Source: Krasilnikovozyma curviuscula
Lineage: Eukaryota > Basidiomycota > Tremellomycetes > Cystofilobasidiales > Mrakiaceae
Direction: 5' to 3'
Assembly: GCA_014825775.1 (NCBI GenBank)
Contig: MVAQ01000294.1
Coordinates: forward strand, 1-22,661
Length of the DNA stretch: 22,661 nt
The notes beneath the pieces are model-generated. The model searched no databases. It saw only the letters and a list, made by a program, of their open reading frames with translations, and had not been told where the DNA came from. This document shows, piece by piece, positions 19,551-22,661 of the stretch. A program made the translations under genes and the position numbers. Each line of letters opens with the position of its first letter. The first letter of the stretch is position 1.

Positions 19551-21168
19551 TTAATCAGATTGCGGCATCGAAGATTGAAACTCCCTCGCAAGGGCTATGA
19601 TTTCTGAGTTGCTATAGTATCTGAGAACAAAAAAAGGAAGCAGATTATTAATTCTACGTTTATTTCCTGATAAAGACTACAGGATTTCTCAGGCGAGGAG
19701 GTAAATAGGAAACTCACTCGATTCCCTCCTGCGTCCCCGTACTCCCCTTTGATAAGATTACAGCGATTGCCTTCCCTACATCATCAGCTTGAACTGCAAT
19801 TGCATTGCCGAAGAAATAGAGGAAGGGAGTGAAGAGAAGCTCCGTTGTCCGTTCCGTCCATCGTGAGCCTGACGTTGGTGATGGTGTGCGCCCGAGGAGA
19901 AGACCGGGATGGAGAATGACCTGAGAGTAGACCCGTGACAATTTTGAAATAGAAGAGTTATTATATTGTGGTTAGGTCTATAAATTATTCTCAGAGATAA
20001 GAATCGCGCAAAGACGAGGGGGACGCACTGTTCGTTTAAAGTTGCACGCTCGGATTCCATCTTCAAGTTGACCTGAGAAAGTAAGAGGTTAGCCATATGT
20101 GTCAAAAAGATAGAGTGGACCGTCTTTAGAGCTGGAAAGCAGTGTTTGTGAGGGGTAAAAGGTAGTTGATATTGACTTCGAAAACAGGTCGGAGAGTTGG
20201 AGAACGAGAGATTCAATCAGGGGCTTTAGGTTGAGCGCCAGATTTACACTTATACTTCCTCTCACATCTGCGAGAGTCATAAGTTGAGGAATGGTCATGT
20301 CCTTTTAGGCAGTGCATGACAAGAGGTTGCGACATTTTGAACAGCAACGCGAGATACGACTGAAACAGAGAGGAGAAATAGGCAGAAAGCATTTCAAAGA
20401 AATGACTCTATTGATTTCTTCTCTCTAAAGGCCAAGAGAGAGCGTAATCAAACGACCACCAGCATGCGCAACTGAGAACTGGAACGACGCGCCTTGGCTC
20501 CAAACGCATATCCTTCCAATCTGTCACAGCTCCGAAAGGCATATGAAATGGATGGAGTAGACAAATTGGGTAGAAGACGTGGGAACTTACCTTTCATCCG
20601 CAGATATGGAAACCGGCTTTTTGAAGCCTCCAATCCTATCCCACCAGCTGTCCATATCCCCATTTATTTAGGTTCTGATTAGTATTTCTTGGTATGGCGG
20701 AACGAGAAGGTAAAACCCGAAAGTAACTCGACTCACAGGAAACCACGACGACCGTTTCGACACCTTGCGCCTTTGCCTTCTTTGCTAGCTCGACATTGAG
20801 TGTTACATCGATCTTCTCCTGAGCTTCAAACGAACCAGCTTGAGCTCTAGTAGTTCCCAAGCAGCTGACCAAAGCACGGGGTGTCGAAGGTGAGACTGAG
20901 GCAAAGTTCCAGCTCGAGGGGTCGTCGAAGTCAGTGACTACATTGTTAAAGGGGATGGGGGATGCTGGCAGAGGGTTTGGGAGGGGCCTGCGGGCTAAAG
21001 AAGTGAGAGTAGTGAGGCTGTATGATGAATGGGACAGTAGGATGGAACGCAGGGTGTGAGAACCTGGCGAAGAAACAGAAGTAAGGAAGGTCACAGATAT
21101 GAACGATCTACAGGGACTCTGAAACACTGACCAGTTAGTCCAGTCGATCCAACCAAAAACACGTCCAT
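19551..21168 (-). CDS. Fmp52-like NAD(P)-binding Rossmann protein, copy B, 245 aa
   Basis: Predicted exons in coding order: 21132-21168, 20737-21063, 20591-20647, 20029-20072, 19718-19920, 19551-19620. The first 15 residues, MDVFLVGSTGLTGSH, are identical to copy A, exons 1, 2 and 3 have exactly the same lengths (37, 327, 57 nt) and phases, and SCLGTTRAQAG and QEKIDVTLN recur. YLRMK (Y136, K140) keeps the YxxxK position. It differs from copy A by an additional 108-nt intron inside KRT/VILHPG, by a 518-nt third intron (20073-20590; 59 nt in copy A), and by a longer tail ending SSMPQSD. Both copies appear intact. Likely a reductase-like or NAD(P)-sensing protein, function unknown. Confidence 0.88.
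20073..20590 (-). other. Unusually long intron 3 of Fmp52-like copy B
   Basis: GTAAGT donor (at 20590) and TTTCTCAG acceptor (ending 20073) join phase-perfectly to exons conserved with copy A. At 518 nt it is the longest intron in the window. It contains small frames (for example 20089-20298 minus) without recognisable similarity. I see no clear terminal repeats or target-site duplication. Confidence 0.7.
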
Positions 21169-21886
21169 CTTCTCAGGGAATACGAGAGAGGTCAGACTTT
21201 GCGATAGTATTCGACTGATGTCAGGTCCGCAGCTGAGAAATCCAGCGCCAATCGATCAATTAACAGTGGCACATGAGGGAAATGCTTTCAAATGATATAG
21301 AGGAACTTTGAAGAGAAAACCTGTTCATGAAATAGACTACTGTCCTGCAAATAGGTGACTGACATTATTGTTGTGGTTTGGACGTTTCCTTCACCATGAT
21401 TGCTTCGGAGACTAGCGCTGTGTCTTCCATCTTGTTCCTCGTGAAACTAGCAATGGTCTAAGGTACTGAATATAGGGCTTTGATTAATTTCCTTTGACTT
21501 TTTATGCGGTGACCGACTCGCAAATGGGACACGAACTTGCGCTGCCGTCGTCCTCATCCTCCGAAATCTCGGTAGTGGGCCGGGAATCATTCCTGTTTCA
21601 AGAGCACACGATCAATGGAAAACGCCATCTGCGAATCAAAGGACAGGAAAAATACAATGGGCAAGGTGAGAAGTGGCCATGAAGAAGCTGTTGGTTATTT
21701 AAGGGAACAGAAAGTGATGCATAAAAACGAGCGCACGAGGGGTCCGTTATAGAAAAATGCAACGCTTTCAGACTTCAAAGCCTCACGATCTGTCCAAATT
21801 CGACAGCATTACAAAGAACGCATTGATTGGGATCCGCCTAAATGTCTATCTAGATCTGCATGGACGCTCTATTCTCGCTCCTCCCC
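21169..21886. other. Intergenic between Fmp52-like copy B and the acetyltransferase
   Basis: About 720 nt hold the upstream region of copy B and the 3' UTR of the acetyltransferase gene. A plus-strand frame at 21494-21682 has no family resemblance. No repeat or RNA gene is seen. Confidence 0.5.
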
Positions 21887-22570
21887 TTAGTACTTCTTGT
21901 TGACCATAGCGAGTAGCCTCTCTCTCAGCCCACCTTCCCACTCATCGTACGTCATCGCACACGCAGCGGTGTCTCTGCTCACTAGAGGGAAAGCACCGTC
22001 GCCTTCTCTACCAGGCCACGAGCCTTCTTTACCAGATGGGAGCGTGCGCGACTGCTTGATTATACCTTCGAAGGTGAATCCTAGTCGCTTGGCGGCTGCA
22101 AGGCTATATAATCAGAAAGTAGTATTATGGGATGTGGGACGGGCATTAGTTTGCGTTGATGTGGCACAAGCTCGTAATAGCAAAAGAGGAAGAAAGTTGG
22201 GACGTACGATGGATTGTTAAGTTTGTTCAGGTTCCATTGTATCCTTCGCAGCCCGTAACCACCAGCAGAAGGCAGCTTGAATCCATGTTCCAACATGAGC
22301 CAAGCGCTGTGAGTGAGCACATGAGTTCTTTGCGCTGATGGGAAACTGAATTTTTGGACAGAAACATGGCGCAAGTTCAACTTAGTGTTCTCGGTACAGT
22401 GGGGGAGACACTAACATCATTACCCATCCTAGTTCGCTGACCAAGTTGTCTTGGCTAGAATTGATGTACGAGATGGTGCCAGCGAGCGCACCGGGCCAGT
22501 TTTCGGCATCTTGGGCGTGTTCCGCGGGAGCTGGTTTGGTGAGATCGAAGATGGCGTAGCAGAGGATACC
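21887..22570 (-). CDS. GNAT-family N-acetyltransferase, 5' end outside the confidently read part
   Basis: Three exons in coding order: 22398-22570, 22208-22345, 21887-22103 (TAA); 175 residues visible. The order follows the RimL-like GNAT fold (Acetyltransf_3, PF13302): GILCYAIFDLTKPAPAEH, ALAGTISYINSS, ELGWVMML, then QRTHVLTHSAWLMLEHGF (the acetyl-CoA-binding helix region), YGLRRIQWNLNKLNNPSLAA, AKRLGFTFEGIIKQ, and a final TYDEWEGGLRERLL. Known members use acetyl-CoA to acetylate small molecules or protein N-termini; the substrate here cannot be told. The donor at 22397 (GTACCG) and acceptors at 22346 and 22104 are set by phase and by the conserved NNPSLAAAKRLGF join. The start codon and first exon(s) lie beyond about 22571; the last 90 bases contain an intron and possibly part of an upstream exon whose frame I could not settle. 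Confidence 0.82.
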
Positions 22571-22661
22571 CTACATTGACGTCGAATGGTTGCAAGCAAG
22601 AAAGAAAATGATACGGTCAGTGCCTAAATACGATCGGATATTGGAGACGTGGTTGGGATTC

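Noticed and set aside
20410..20445. CTCTCT/AGAGAG short inverted repeat in the long intron
   Set aside because: A six-base low-complexity stem is expected by chance and lacks the features of a transposon end.
1..22661. Search for CRISPR arrays, rRNA, intact transposons or viral genes
   Set aside because: No spaced direct repeats, no rRNA-like conserved blocks, and no transposase, reverse transcriptase or viral protein signatures were seen on either strand.

Overview
The window looks like nuclear DNA of an intron-rich fungus, most likely a basidiomycete yeast. Tremellomycetes (Cryptococcus/Kwoniella-like) is my best guess, not a proven placement. The reasons are many short introns (mostly about 50-130 nt, GT..AG, pyrimidine-rich acceptors), very small exons, and typically fungal families: a C2H2 plus fungal-specific-domain regulator, a Wsc/Mid2-style sensor, a MARVEL-like tetraspan protein, a 14-TM DHA2 transporter and Fmp52-like reductases. 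I saw no CRISPR array, rRNA, tRNA or intact transposon. All exon boundaries are my own predictions from splice consensus, reading phase and family conservation.

Left part (plus strand): bases 1-1414 hold no gene I can support. They are followed by an intronless F-box-like protein (1415-2365), an eight-exon C2H2 zinc-finger transcription factor (2711-6238) and a single-pass membrane protein with signal peptide and Ser/Thr-rich stalk (6896-8258). A weak two-exon small ORF lies at 8868-9151.

Right part (minus strand): a six-exon MARVEL-like tetraspan membrane protein (9225-10150), a six-exon DNA polymerase eta (RAD30; 10862-13353), and a 13-exon DHA2-type major facilitator (14153-16869). Then come a decayed C-terminal copy of that transporter (17662-about 18186), two tandem Fmp52-like NAD(P)-binding proteins (18315-19322 and 19551-21168), and the 3' part of a GNAT acetyltransferase that runs off the right edge (21887-22570 and beyond).

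The genes are individually transcribed, as usual in fungi. The plus and minus blocks converge near 8.3-9.2 kb. The most notable structures are local duplications. The transporter has a broken copy next door that keeps intron positions and phases. The Fmp52-like pair is a tandem duplication in which one copy has an extra intron and one intron swollen to 518 nt. The stretch of efflux pump, two reductases and an acetyltransferase could have a shared detoxification role, but that is inference from proximity only. I did not find convincing evidence of a wholly new biological system.
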